This document shows, one piece after another, positions 18,546-28,595 of a stretch of 64,000 bases of DNA. Source of the stretch: Bin75 sp965223955 (GTDB taxonomy: Bacteria > Nitrospirota > Nitrospiria > Nitrospirales > UBA8639); NCBI GenBank assembly GCA_965223955.1, contig OZ245029.1, forward strand, positions 496,001 through 560,000, read 5' to 3'. The notes under the pieces are model-generated. The model saw only the letters and a list, made by a program, of their open reading frames with translations. It made no database searches and was not told the origin of the DNA. A program made the position numbers and the translations under genes. Within the stretch, counting starts at the first letter, position 1. Each line of letters opens with the position of its first letter.

Positions 18546-19705
18546 GCACGTTCCCTGCCCACCGGGATTCCCCACCGGGGCGCAGACCTCCACGGCAGAC
18601 GCGCCACGCCGTGATGTGGTTGTCCGCCCTGTGGTGGATGAGCCTGATCTGGAGTGGGTGTGTCTCGCCGGTGGCCATGCATCGGGCGGTGCTGGAATAC
18701 GATTGGACGGTCAATCGGATTGAAACCGAACTCCTGCTGCTCAACATCGCCCGCACCCGCTACCATGAGCCGATTCATTTCACGGCCGTCTCCAGCATCG
18801 CCGCCACCTTTGATTTCCGCGTCAACACCGGCTTTACGGGATTACTGGCTGGATCGCCCGGCGCCGACTCGTTGTCATTGACGTTGGGCAGTTCCGCCGC
18901 GGAAAACCCGACCGTGACGATCATCCCGATTCAAGGCGAGGAATTCACCAAACGCCTGTTGACCCCGATTACCGAAAAGACCATCTTGTCCCTGGGGCAA
19001 CAGGGGATCGATCTCGCCATCCTCTTTCGTCTGGTGTCTCAAGGGATCATTCTCGAAGAGAAGGACGGCCGGCGACGTTTCCTGTTGAACCAGCCTCACC
19101 GGCGAGAGGAATACCGGGAGTTCCGGCAGCGGGTGATGCATCTGTCATGGCTACACTCCGAGCGAAAGCTGTTTATCGATCCGCTTCAATTCACCGACGG
19201 GGGCCAACGGAAGACCGGACGGATCGTGATGACCAACTATGATCCGAATACGCTTTCCAACAATGACCGAGAGACGTTAAACCGAAAAGCGGAACGATTC
19301 AACGAGCATCATATTCTGGTCGATATTCGACCGGACCATTCAGAAGATGATTTCCCCATGTTCGGCGAAATCAAATTGCGCAGCTTCAAGGCGATCCTGG
19401 GGTTTATCGGACGAGGCATTGACGAGGAAAAGGAGGTTGACGTGGAACCGGACCCGCGGACACCGCCGCCAAGTGTCAATCCGGCCAGGACCCTGACTAT
19501 CCGGAAGTCACACACCCAACCAGAAGAAGCCATCATCTCCGCTCAGAAACGCGGGTTGTGGTATTACATCGACCAGGAATCCGCAGCAGGAGAATTGTTC
19601 GACCGGTGGAATCACGAAGCCTTCGATCTCTTGTATCAACTGTATCATTTCACCGTGACCGATATTTCTAAAACCCCCACGTTGCCCATAGCGATTTCCA
19701 AGTAA
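18515..19705 (+). CDS. Lipoprotein-like protein of unknown function
   Basis: 396 residues from the ATG at 18515 within the duplicated leader, or 363 from the ATG at 18614. The latter places MWLSALWWMSLIWSGCVSP as a signal peptide with a lipobox-like WSGC. The mature part begins HRAVLEYDWTVNRIETELLLLNIAR, which recalls outer-membrane-associated lipoproteins seen in environmental bacteria. It is rich in charged residues, with a Pro-rich linker near 310-325 (DPRTPPPSVNPART). Membrane anchoring is likely if the lipobox is used. The role is unknown. The HemD-like gene follows in the same direction. Confidence 0.65.
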   Translation: MNTESDATSGCTFPAHRDSPPGRRPPRQTRHAVMWLSALWWMSLIWSGCVSPVAMHRAVLEYDWTVNRIETELLLLNIARTRYHEPIHFTAVSSIAATFDFRVNTGFTGLLAGSPGADSLSLTLGSSAAENPTVTIIPIQGEEFTKRLLTPITEKTILSLGQQGIDLAILFRLVSQGIILEEKDGRRRFLLNQPHRREEYREFRQRVMHLSWLHSERKLFIDPLQFTDGGQRKTGRIVMTNYDPNTLSNNDRETLNRKAERFNEHHILVDIRPDHSEDDFPMFGEIKLRSFKAILGFIGRGIDEEKEVDVEPDPRTPPPSVNPARTLTIRKSHTQPEEAIISAQKRGLWYYIDQESAAGELFDRWNHEAFDLLYQLYHFTVTDISKTPTLPIAISK

Positions 19706-19766
19706 CGGCGCGCGCTCAGAAGCAGGGAGCAACGATCGTTGTTCCCTACAGAAAGAGCGGGCCGTG

Positions 19767-19813
19767 TGTTACCATCACACCGATGAACACCGAACCGGAC
19801 GCAACAAGCGGAT
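19767..19813 (+). repeat. Duplicated leader/start segment, copy 2
   Basis: Partner of 18499-18545, differing at two positions (one synonymous, one Ser-to-Pro). It covers the start of the HemD-like gene. Confidence 0.85.
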
Positions 19814-20640
19814 TCGCCGGCATGACCGTGGCCGCCTTCGAAAGCCGGATGGCCGATCACATGGCCAAGCTGATTGCCCGGTATGGAGGGAATCCCATGG
19901 TTGCACCTTCCTTACAGGAGATTCCCCTGGAAAATAATACGGAAGCCCTGGACTTCGCGAAACACCTCATGGCTGGGACCGTTGACCTGCTGATTTTGCT
20001 GACGGGCGTGGGGACAAGGACGTTGGTGAACGTCTGGGAAACGCGGTTTCCCCTCGACGCGATCCGGCAAGCCCTGACGAAGACGACCCTCGTCTGCCGT
20101 GGGCCAAAACCCATTGCGGCCTTAAAGGAGTTGGGGTTGAAACCCCATATCACCGTGCCCGAGCCCAATACCTGGCGGGATATCCTCCACACCCTGGATG
20201 ATTGCAAACCCGAGGGACTCTCCGGACTCCGGATTGCCATTCAAGAATACGGTGTGGCGAACAAAGACCTCGCCGAAGGGTTGACCGAACGGGGAGCCCA
20301 AGTCAGGAGCGTATCGGTGTACCGGTGGGCCCTGCCTGATGACGTGGAGCCTCTCAAACGGACGCTCCGCAGCATTGTGGACGGAAAAGTCTCCGTCGTG
20401 TTGTTCACCAGCGCCGCCCAAATCGATCATATCGTTCAACTGCTCGGGGCCACCGATGAACTCGCGGCCTTTCGTGACGCGCTGGGAAAAACCATGGTCG
20501 CCTCGATCGGCCCGATCACCAGCCAGCGGCTCCGGCACCATCAGTTCCCCGTGGGCTTCGAACCCTCCCATCCCAAAATGGGGATCCTGGTGAAAGAAGC
20601 CAGTGAACACGCCGGAGAGATTCTCAACCACAAGTCCTAG
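19783..20640 (+). CDS. Uroporphyrinogen-III synthase-like protein
   Basis: A 285-residue, two-lobed alpha/beta protein of the HemD family. MTVAAFESRMADHMAKLIARYGG opens lobe 1, LLILLTGVGTRTLVNVWE is the conserved strand-loop, and VSVVLFTSAAQIDHIVQLLG is the typical F-T-S motif of lobe 2. SIGPITSQRLRHHQFPVGFE matches the G-x-T region at the end. HemD closes and inverts the D ring of hydroxymethylbilane on the way to heme, siroheme and heme d1. Sequence divergence is high in this family, so the reaction is probable rather than certain. The first ten residues come from the duplicated leader and are not family sequence. Confidence 0.85.
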   Translation: MNTEPDATSGFAGMTVAAFESRMADHMAKLIARYGGNPMVAPSLQEIPLENNTEALDFAKHLMAGTVDLLILLTGVGTRTLVNVWETRFPLDAIRQALTKTTLVCRGPKPIAALKELGLKPHITVPEPNTWRDILHTLDDCKPEGLSGLRIAIQEYGVANKDLAEGLTERGAQVRSVSVYRWALPDDVEPLKRTLRSIVDGKVSVVLFTSAAQIDHIVQLLGATDELAAFRDALGKTMVASIGPITSQRLRHHQFPVGFEPSHPKMGILVKEASEHAGEILNHKS

Positions 20641-20831
20641 ATACCTGTCGTTGTGCTAACCCGGTCTTCAGTCTCCCCTTCTCCCATCTCATTCGTTCCT
20701 CTCATTACGGCGGTTCATGGATGATTTTCGCCCGTTCGTTGAAAATGGCTCACGAAACACGAGCCGGCCGTGTATAACGTCCCTCTCAGGAGGGACGACG
20801 GAAGGATCATTGAAAGAGGGGGAGAAGGTCG

Positions 20832-23315
20832 ATGACAGATCTGTTCACGATTCAGTCCGGAAGGCGGGTATGGTTCATCCTCGGGGTCGCCTTGGCGCTT
20901 CTTTGGGGAGTGCCGCAGAGTGGTGCTGCCGTTCCAGCCAATCAGACGATTGCCGGGTACGTGCAGAATGCAGATCTGCGGCGCGTTGCCCAGGCCACCG
21001 TGGAATTGCGGGATCAGGAAGGGACCCTGGTGACATCGGAAGCCACAACCGATACGGGCGAGTTTGTGCTGGGTGTTCCGCACGACGGTGTCTTTTCCGT
21101 CCAAGCCGTTCAGGATACGTATCGGAGCGAGCACGTGGTGATTACGGTCGGCCAGGAAGCGCCCGTCCCCGTCGTGTTGACCATGACGGAGACGCAGGAT
21201 ATTGCGCTGGAAATCGTGGCCCCCCTCCTTCTGATTAAGCCCCATTCGTCCAGTGAGACGTATTCCGTCAGCCGGCGAGACATTGAATCGCTGCCACGGG
21301 GTAATAACCTGGCCCTGCAGGATGCCTTGCTCACCATTCCCGGCGCCGCCTACGGCAGCCTCAAACAGGTCCACATCCGGCAGGACCACGCGAATCTCCA
21401 ATTCCGGATTGACGGCGTGCCCATTCCGGACACGATCACGAGCCAGTTTTCGGACCTGCTCTCCCCACGGGTCTGGGAGCGGGCGGACGTGACGCTCGGC
21501 GGCATGGAAGCCCAATACGGGAACCGGACGGCCGCGGTGATCGACATCACCAGCAAAAGCGGCACCAAACCGGGATTCGGGTCGATCGGCGTGTTCGGGG
21601 GCTCGAATGAAACCGTGCTGCCGTCGTTTGAATATGGAGGGACGGTCGGGGACCGGTTCCGGTTCTACGTGATGAACAATTATCAAACGACCAATCGGGC
21701 GATCGATCCTCCCACGCTGGGGCAGTCGATCTTTCACGGCCGCGGCGAACTCAACCAGACTTTCCTGCGTGGCGATTACCAGGTGAACAACCGCAATAAC
21801 GTGACCTGGTTATTGTTGAACAGCGTGGGGGTCTCGCAGATTCCCACTCAACCGGGGCAGACCCCGAATGATGAAATTGTCGGGTTGATCCGGGACCACA
21901 CCGACCCGGGGTTTACGCCGGCGCCTTCATCAGAGATTGATGAAAACCAGGAGGAGCAGAACCAGTACTCGCACCTGGTGTGGCGACACGACATGGATGC
22001 CAAGCAGTTCGTGAGCGTGGCCGGCTACTTCCGGCACAGCCGGGCGACGTTCACCACCGATCCCTATAACGTCCTGGCCTATACGAGCGACGAGGGCGAA
22101 CCGTTTTCAGCGGGCCACCAGGACCGGTGGGGTTTTGCCGGGGGCGTCCGGCTCGATTACACGCACGCGCTCAATCCCCGGCACTTGATCAAAGCCGGGT
22201 TCCAGTTGGACCGGACGCAGGCAACGAATAAGACCCGCTTGTTTGCATTTGCCCGTGAGGAAAAGGAAGAAGAGGAGGAAGCTGGCCCCGAGGAGGGAGG
22301 TGAAGAGGAACATCATGCTCCTGAGCCGACGGGCGGGGTTGTATCCCTCAATGCCGACCGGCGGATTGTCGGGTACCGGGAAGAGTTCTGGTTCCAGGAT
22401 CAATTCACGCCCAATGAGCAATGGACCGTGAACCTCGGTCTGCGGCTGGATCACATTCACGGCTACGTGGAGGCCTTCCAAATCAGTCCTCGTCTCGGGG
22501 TCACCTATACGCCCAACGACCGGCATGCCTTCCACGCGTTTTACGGTCGCTTGTTTACCCCGCCCAATCTGGAAGCCCTGCCTTTTCAATCCCTCAATAC
22601 CGCCGGTACCACGGCAGCAGCCGAGGACCCGACCAATATCAAAGCCAAGCCCGAGCGGTCGCATTATTTTGAAATCGGTTCGACCCACGCACTTGGGACA
22701 AGGATCGTGGCCCAGGTGACGGGCTACTATAAGCGCAACACCAACCAATCCGACGCCCATCAGTTCAACACGACGCCGATGTTGAATTATTTTGCGTATG
22801 AACGGGGCTGGCAACGAGGGATCGACTTTTCCCTGAATGCCAAGCTGGCGGACGTGCTCACCGCCCGCGGCAACGTGGCCTGGGGGCAATGCAAGGGGTT
22901 TGGGTTACAATCGGGACACTTTTTGTTGCATGAAGAGGAACTGGCCGATATCAGAACGAGTGAAGGCGTGTTTTGCGATCATTCACAAACCATGACCAGT
23001 TCGGCGATGGTCACGTATCGTCCCTTCCCCAACACCACGGTCACCGCACAGATGCTCTATGGGTCCGGTCTGCGTAGCGCGGCACCAGGCGAAAAAACGA
23101 ATTCGGGGCATGCGGATTCGAATACCACGTACAATCTCTCCATGACTCACGTGCTGCCCTTTGCCAAGCAACAGAAGCTGTTGCTTGCCGTGGACGTGGT
23201 CAATCTCTTCGATCAGCATGAGTTGTTGAACATCGGCGAACAGAGTATCGGGCTCGGCGTGTCCCATGCCAACATGCCGCGCTCCGTTTTCTTCCGCACC
23301 CAGTGGTTCTTTTGA
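20832..23315 (+). CDS. TonB-dependent outer-membrane receptor
   Basis: An 827-residue receptor. It has a signal peptide (VWFILGVALALLWGVPQSGAA), a carboxypeptidase-regulatory-like beta-sandwich (about 40-120; IAGYVQNADLRRVAQATVEL), a plug domain (about 140-240; SETYSVSRRDIESLPRGNN and AQYGNRTAAVIDITSK), and a 22-strand-type barrel ending SVFFRTQWFF. Residues about 474-500 form an unusual loop of Glu with two His (EEKEEEEEAGPEEGGEEEHH) that could bind metal ions outside the cell. TonB energises import of siderophores, metal chelates or organic ligands through such barrels. No neighbouring transporter shows which. Confidence 0.92.
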   Translation: MTDLFTIQSGRRVWFILGVALALLWGVPQSGAAVPANQTIAGYVQNADLRRVAQATVELRDQEGTLVTSEATTDTGEFVLGVPHDGVFSVQAVQDTYRSEHVVITVGQEAPVPVVLTMTETQDIALEIVAPLLLIKPHSSSETYSVSRRDIESLPRGNNLALQDALLTIPGAAYGSLKQVHIRQDHANLQFRIDGVPIPDTITSQFSDLLSPRVWERADVTLGGMEAQYGNRTAAVIDITSKSGTKPGFGSIGVFGGSNETVLPSFEYGGTVGDRFRFYVMNNYQTTNRAIDPPTLGQSIFHGRGELNQTFLRGDYQVNNRNNVTWLLLNSVGVSQIPTQPGQTPNDEIVGLIRDHTDPGFTPAPSSEIDENQEEQNQYSHLVWRHDMDAKQFVSVAGYFRHSRATFTTDPYNVLAYTSDEGEPFSAGHQDRWGFAGGVRLDYTHALNPRHLIKAGFQLDRTQATNKTRLFAFAREEKEEEEEAGPEEGGEEEHHAPEPTGGVVSLNADRRIVGYREEFWFQDQFTPNEQWTVNLGLRLDHIHGYVEAFQISPRLGVTYTPNDRHAFHAFYGRLFTPPNLEALPFQSLNTAGTTAAAEDPTNIKAKPERSHYFEIGSTHALGTRIVAQVTGYYKRNTNQSDAHQFNTTPMLNYFAYERGWQRGIDFSLNAKLADVLTARGNVAWGQCKGFGLQSGHFLLHEEELADIRTSEGVFCDHSQTMTSSAMVTYRPFPNTTVTAQMLYGSGLRSAAPGEKTNSGHADSNTTYNLSMTHVLPFAKQQKLLLAVDVVNLFDQHELLNIGEQSIGLGVSHANMPRSVFFRTQWFF

Positions 23316-24055
23316 TTTGAGGTATGAAAATAGCCCCAATTTGTCATCCCTGTTTTTCTCCTTCTGTCATTCCCGACGCTTGTCCCCGACTTGATCGGGG
23401 ATCCAGTCAATCTATAGGAATCCAGGTTTCTTCCGTTTGTTGTTTCATCAGGCACAAAACGCGTGGGGGATGGATTCCCGCGTTGCGAGAGCCACCCCAC
23501 TTGATACCCGTGCCGCGAGAATGACAGAAGAGGAGGCATTCCAACCGTCGAGGAAAAACCTTTCCCCCCTCCTGTCCCCTTCCCGCAGTCGCAATCGGGA
23601 ATCCAGAGGCTGCCTTGACGTGAGCGTAGCCGAAGGATCGGGAGGGGTGAGGGGGCATTAGGCATGCCCCTGGCTTTGACCAGGGGTAGAGGCTGTGGCC
23701 ATGATGGCGAAACCCCGTGCTCCATGGACGGTTGGCTCTACCCCACCCCCGCTTTCGCGGGGGCATGCCTAGCTCACCCTCCCCTTACAAAGGGGAGGAA
23801 AACGACGGCCCTTCTTTCTTGGTTCCCCTCTTGTTGTCATTCTGAACTCCTACTTTGTCATTCTGAACGAAGTGAAGAATCTCTCACTCAAACACCGAAC
23901 GCCAGGAAAAGCAGATCCTTTCCTTCGACAGGCTCAGGACAGGCGCTTCGCTCAGGATGACAGATGAGGCGTGTTTGCGCAGAATGATGGCTCTTCCCTC
24001 ATGCAGGCGGAAGCTGTCAACGAATGACTGAACACATACAAGGATGACAGATGGG
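23316..24055. repeat. Dispersed-repeat spacer including a MITE right end
   Basis: About 740 bases of non-coding repeat text: TTGATCGGGGATCCAG (23392-23407), GGTTCCCCTCTTGTTGTCATTCTG-type units, and CTTCGCTCAGGATGAC (23946-23961). The segment ending TGTCAACGAATGACTGAACA CATACA at 24015-24040 matches the right end of the complete MITE at 44489-44701. The 100 bases before it match that element's interior. No left terminal repeat is visible, so this copy is truncated. Confidence 0.65.
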
Positions 24056-24085
24056 GTAGGTCGGATTAGCGGAGCGTAATCCGAC
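24056..24085. repeat. REP element, GTAG type
   Basis: GTAG then GTCGGATTA / TAATCCGAC around GCGGAGCG. Same architecture as the copy at 14553-14582; compensating base changes keep the stem paired. Confidence 0.75.
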
Positions 24086-24132
24086 ATGAGGCTGCCTTGA
24101 CGTGCTGTCGGAGTTGGGTCAACAGCAGCGCG

Positions 24133-27100
24133 TTAAACCGACTCTGCTTCCGGATGTTCCGGGGGAGTCAACGAGTCGGCCGGGGCCGGTTGGTCCTTGC
24201 GTAGGATGGTTTCCACAATGAGATAGACTGCCGGCACAAGGATTAAAATAATCACCGTCCCGAACAGGATGCCGAATCCCAGCGAGATGGCCATGGGGAT
24301 GAGAAACCGGGCCTGCAACGCCGTCTCAAAAATCATCGGGGCTAAACCAAAGAACGTGGTCAACGACGTCAGGACAATGGGCCGAAACCTGTTCATCGCC
24401 CCTTGGATCACCGCTTCGGAGAGGGAAACACGTTGCTCCTCGCGGATTCGATTCGTCGCGACGATCAAGACCAACGAATCATTCACCACCACACCGGCCA
24501 AGGCCACGATGCCGAACATACTGATGATGCTCAGACCATAGCCCAAGAGCAGGTGCCCGGCCAACGCGCCGATGATGCTGAAGGGAATCCCGAGCATCAC
24601 AATCAGCGGTTGCACGTAACTTCTGAAGGGAATGGCCAGCAACCCATAGATCAGTAACAGAACCAGGGCAAACCCGCTGGCCATGGCGGAGAGCGATTCC
24701 TGTTGCGACGATTGTTCGCCTTCCAGGGAATACGTCAGGCCCGGATATTTCTTCGTCAACGCTTCCAACTCATCGGCGGTCACTTCCCCTATGATGCTGT
24801 TGGCATTGGCGATTTGATCATCGACGTCAGCCGTGACCGCCACGATTCGACGCCCTTCGCGTCGTTTGATTTCCGTATACGCACGTCCCGGTTCAATCTC
24901 CGCCGCCTCGGCCAGGGGAATTTCCCCGCCTTGCTCGGTGAGCAGGATCAATTGTTCGACCGTGAACGAGGACTGGCGTTCGGATTCAGGCAGCCGCACC
25001 ATGACCTTCACTTCATCGCGTCCCCGCTGTTGACGCAGCGCTTCCACGCCATAAAAGGCCCCGCGCACCTGCCGGGCTAAACCCGTCGCATTGAGGCCCA
25101 GGCTGCGAGCCTCCGGTTTGATTCGAAAGCTCCATTGCGGTTTGCCCAACGACACGCCGTCGTCGATATCCGTCACCCCCGCATACTGTGACAACGCCCC
25201 CGCCAATTCCTGGGCGGCAGTTTCCAGAATCGCCCTGGAACGATGCGTGAGTTGGATGTCAATCGGAGCCCCACCGGTCGGGCCAACTTCGGCTTTAAAG
25301 GCCAGAGACTCCAACCCCGGTATCGTCCCGATGCCGGCTCGCCAGGTATTGGAAAAATCCGCTCCGCTGAAATCCCGTTGATCCGCAGGCACCAAAAAAA
25401 CCTGTACCCCGACCAAGTGGCTACCGCCCGAATTCGTCGAAGCTTGCCCCGGTCCTCTTCGCACCAAGGTCGAACCGATTTGGGCATAGATTCCTCGTAA
25501 CGCGGCCTCGCCCCCGCGTTGGGCGACCGCGGCGTTTGCCGACTCCAGGAGGTGATCCAAGACTCTCCGGGAATGGTCCATGGGCGCGCCATAATGAAGG
25601 GTGGCTTGTGCCGTGATAATTTCAGAATCAATAGCCGGAAGGAAACTAAAGGAGATATGCCCGCCGGCCACGACGCCGACCGTCAGGATCAACAGGGCCA
25701 ACCCCACCGCCACCGTCAACCAGCCATTGGCGATCGCAGCTCGCAGAAACGGTTGATAGCGTTCTTGGATAAAGCTGTTCATCTTCTTGCTGAACCACCG
25801 TCGCGGACGATCGAGTGTTTTCCAGAACCCCGACGGTTCTCGCGTATGAGCCAAATGGGCCGGCAACACGAACAAGGACTCAACCAGCGACACCACAAAC
25901 ACCGCCACCACCACCGCGGGCACCTGCCGCATAAAATTGCCGAGGTCGCCGGGCACGAAGAATAACGGCAGGAACGCGGCGATATTGGTCAGCACGGCAA
26001 ACGTGATGGGCCCGGCAATCTCCCGGGCCCCGGCAATGGCCGCCTGGAGAAACGGCAGCCCCTCTTCCCGTTTTTGATAGATGATTTCACCCGCGACCAC
26101 CGCGTCGTCCACGATGATTCCCAGCGTGATAATGAACGCAAACAGGGAAATCATGTTGATGGAGGCTCCCGTCAGGGGGATGAACAAAAACGACCCGATG
26201 ATGGAGACGGGCAGGCCGAGCGTGACCCAAAACGCGAGCTTGAGATCCAAAAACAATCCCAGGAGCAACAGGACCAGGATCAACCCCAGAAAGGCATTCT
26301 TCAATAACAGGTACATCCGGTCCCGATAAATCTCGGATTGGTCATTCCACACGGCCAGGCCAACGCCGTCCGGCAATTCCGGTCGCAATTCCTCCAAATA
26401 CGCCTGCACGCTCCCGGAGACGGACTGTGGCGTTTCCATGCCGACCCGGAACACTTTGACCTGGATCGCCCGTTGACCGTTATAGAAGGCTTCTTCGTCC
26501 GTCTCTTCAAACCCATCGTTGATCGTCGCAATATCGCCTACCGTGACGGTCGTGCCATCCGGCGTCGACACCACCGGAACTTCAGCGTATTCCCGGCCGA
26601 AATCACGACGCTCCTGTGTCCGCAACAGCACTTCGCCACCGGTGGTTTTGACCCCTCCTCCGGGCAATTCAATGGCAGCCTCCCCGATCTCTTTGGCAAT
26701 CCGGTTGAGGGTCAAGCCGTAGGCCCGAAGATGCCGTTGGGGCACTTCAATGGAAATTTCCCGGGGACGTGCCGCGCCCAGTTCCACGAGCGTGATCCCC
26801 GGTCGTTGCAACAAGTCATCGCGAACGCGGTCGGCGACGTCGCGCAGGGTCTGCTCTTCCAGGTCACCGTGCACCAGGACGGTCATGACCTGATTCCGAA
26901 CTTCCGCCAAACTGATAATGGGTTCCTCCGCCAATTCCGGAAACGACTGAATGCGGTCGATCTCGTTCGTCACCTCTTGCAGGACGTTATCGGCATTGAC
27001 CCCGTCAACCAACTCGATCTCCACCTTGGCCCGGCCCTCGGAGGCCGTGGACGTGATTTCTTCCACCCCGTCCAGTCCTCGCACGACGTCTTCAATGGAC

Positions 27101-27324
27101 AGAATAATCCCTTGCTCGACTTCTTCCGGACTGGCACCGGGATAGGCCACGGAGACGCGAATCATATCGACTTTGAACTGCGGAAAGACTTCCTGCTTGA
27201 GGTTGGTGCTGATGAGCAATCCTCCGAGAATAAAAATCAGCATGACGAGGTTGGCCGCGACCGTGTGGTGGGTCATCCACGCGATCGGACCGGAACGTGA
27301 GGAGGTTTGGTCGGAAGAGGCCAT
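24133..27324 (-). CDS. RND efflux transporter, inner-membrane permease
   Basis: A 1063-residue AcrB/CusA-type pump with twelve helices: one at the N-terminus (HTVAANLVMLIFILGGLLIS), two large periplasmic loops, and helix groups near 330-480 and 870-1030. FAFIITLGIIVDDAVVAGE is the helix-4 Asp pair of the proton relay, and FGIVALAGVVVNDSLVLI the matching helix-10 segment. It exports hydrophobic compounds or ions in exchange for protons, as a trimer with the adaptor and outer-membrane genes upstream. It is the last gene of the operon, starting 8 bases after the adaptor's stop. The sequence does not show the heavy-metal subgroup methionine set clearly, so the substrate is open. Confidence 0.94.
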   Translation of the reverse strand: MASSDQTSSRSGPIAWMTHHTVAANLVMLIFILGGLLISTNLKQEVFPQFKVDMIRVSVAYPGASPEEVEQGIILSIEDVVRGLDGVEEITSTASEGRAKVEIELVDGVNADNVLQEVTNEIDRIQSFPELAEEPIISLAEVRNQVMTVLVHGDLEEQTLRDVADRVRDDLLQRPGITLVELGAARPREISIEVPQRHLRAYGLTLNRIAKEIGEAAIELPGGGVKTTGGEVLLRTQERRDFGREYAEVPVVSTPDGTTVTVGDIATINDGFEETDEEAFYNGQRAIQVKVFRVGMETPQSVSGSVQAYLEELRPELPDGVGLAVWNDQSEIYRDRMYLLLKNAFLGLILVLLLLGLFLDLKLAFWVTLGLPVSIIGSFLFIPLTGASINMISLFAFIITLGIIVDDAVVAGEIIYQKREEGLPFLQAAIAGAREIAGPITFAVLTNIAAFLPLFFVPGDLGNFMRQVPAVVVAVFVVSLVESLFVLPAHLAHTREPSGFWKTLDRPRRWFSKKMNSFIQERYQPFLRAAIANGWLTVAVGLALLILTVGVVAGGHISFSFLPAIDSEIITAQATLHYGAPMDHSRRVLDHLLESANAAVAQRGGEAALRGIYAQIGSTLVRRGPGQASTNSGGSHLVGVQVFLVPADQRDFSGADFSNTWRAGIGTIPGLESLAFKAEVGPTGGAPIDIQLTHRSRAILETAAQELAGALSQYAGVTDIDDGVSLGKPQWSFRIKPEARSLGLNATGLARQVRGAFYGVEALRQQRGRDEVKVMVRLPESERQSSFTVEQLILLTEQGGEIPLAEAAEIEPGRAYTEIKRREGRRIVAVTADVDDQIANANSIIGEVTADELEALTKKYPGLTYSLEGEQSSQQESLSAMASGFALVLLLIYGLLAIPFRSYVQPLIVMLGIPFSIIGALAGHLLLGYGLSIISMFGIVALAGVVVNDSLVLIVATNRIREEQRVSLSEAVIQGAMNRFRPIVLTSLTTFFGLAPMIFETALQARFLIPMAISLGFGILFGTVIILILVPAVYLIVETILRKDQPAPADSLTPPEHPEAESV

Positions 27325-27332
27325 GGGCAGGG

Positions 27333-28595
27333 TTACTCGGTGGATGCTGTCGACGCGGGTCCGGGATCACCGGATTCCGGAGCAGGACCCGCAGGAGACG
27401 GTGGTTCGTCAAGGGTTTGCAGCAGGAGCCCGGGAATCGCCGCAGGGACTTGACTCGTGATGATCTCTTCTCCGTCCCGGAGTCCTTGGCTGATGAGGAC
27501 CGTATCTTTTCGAGAAAGGACGACTTCAACCGGACGAACTTCCAATTGATTCTCAGCATTTTTGATCCAGACGCGAGTGCCTTCCCGGATCACGTCCCGA
27601 GGCACGACAAGCACGTCGTGTAACTCGGGCCCTTCGATTTCAACGCGGACGTATTCGCCCAATAAGAGGGGCCGACGAACCCGGGCGGGTTTTTCCAATT
27701 CCAGGGGATCTGCAATCGAGACCAGGACTTGTGCCATCCGGCCATTCTGCGTCACGTCGCCCAGCAATTCGACGACCGTGCCGTGCCGCACCACCGGTTC
27801 ACCGCTGCCCCGTTCGCGAATCACCCGAACGGGTGCCCCTCGAGGGTGACCGGCGCCGGGAAAGGCAATCCACTCCAATTGCCGGATGGGCACACTCACC
27901 TGCACCCGAAACTCATCCGTGCCGACCAGCGTCGCCACGGAACTTTGCGTATTGATGAGTTGACTCATCTCGACGGATTCATTGAGCACCAGCGCATTAA
28001 AGGGGGCTCGCAAAATCGTTCGCTGCAAGTTCAACTGCGCCTTGCGTAACCGACTCTTCGCCGCCACCAGCGCAATGCGTTTTTCCTTGAGATGCGGGCG
28101 GCGAAGGGCCAGTTGTCGACTCAACGCATTGACTTCGCCGGCAGACGGGTTCAACAGTTTCCATTCGCGCTTCGCCACGACTTGATTGCCCAGTTCGACC
28201 TTCAGATCAAATTCGGCTTTCGCCAAGAAGGCTCGTTGCTCATCCACCGCGACCTGATAATCGCGCGGATCGATCTGCAACAAGGCGGCACCTTTGTTCA
28301 GGGTTTCCCCGATCACTAAACGGGGATTGAGTTTCACCACCCGGCCGTTGATTTCCGGTTGTACGATCAATCGCCGATGACCGAGCACGGTCCCGTACGC
28401 GACGATGACCGCCTGCTCATCCTGGACCCGTGCGGTCAGGACTTCGACAAAGGTCGGTTTCACGGCTCTCGAGGCTTTGGGCACGGTCGGACCAAAGAAC
28501 ATCAACGCCTGCGCCCCCAGGAGGGCCAGCCCGATAATGAGAAGGGGAAGGACAACTCTCAGGATCTTCGATGGTTTTTCGAGAGCGGCCGTCAC
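27333..28595 (-). CDS. RND periplasmic adaptor (HlyD/AcrA-like)
   Basis: A 420-residue membrane fusion protein: an N-terminal anchor (VVLPLLIIGLALLGAQALMFF), a split lipoyl domain (VIVAYGTVLGHRRLIVQPEI and LQRTILRAPFNALVLNESV), a helical hairpin between them, then beta-barrel and membrane-proximal domains. The tail is Pro/Glu-rich. The start is the GTG at 28595. It has GGGAGG 7 bases upstream and overlaps the stop of the outer-membrane gene as GTGA, which argues for coupled translation over a longer frame from 28646. It bridges the permease and the outer-membrane channel. Confidence 0.93.
   Translation of the reverse strand: MTAALEKPSKILRVVLPLLIIGLALLGAQALMFFGPTVPKASRAVKPTFVEVLTARVQDEQAVIVAYGTVLGHRRLIVQPEINGRVVKLNPRLVIGETLNKGAALLQIDPRDYQVAVDEQRAFLAKAEFDLKVELGNQVVAKREWKLLNPSAGEVNALSRQLALRRPHLKEKRIALVAAKSRLRKAQLNLQRTILRAPFNALVLNESVEMSQLINTQSSVATLVGTDEFRVQVSVPIRQLEWIAFPGAGHPRGAPVRVIRERGSGEPVVRHGTVVELLGDVTQNGRMAQVLVSIADPLELEKPARVRRPLLLGEYVRVEIEGPELHDVLVVPRDVIREGTRVWIKNAENQLEVRPVEVVLSRKDTVLISQGLRDGEEIITSQVPAAIPGLLLQTLDEPPSPAGPAPESGDPGPASTASTE

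Noticed and set aside
20715..21737. 340-codon minus-strand frame inside the TonB receptor
   Set aside because: Shadow of a well-supported receptor gene; no signal or domain.
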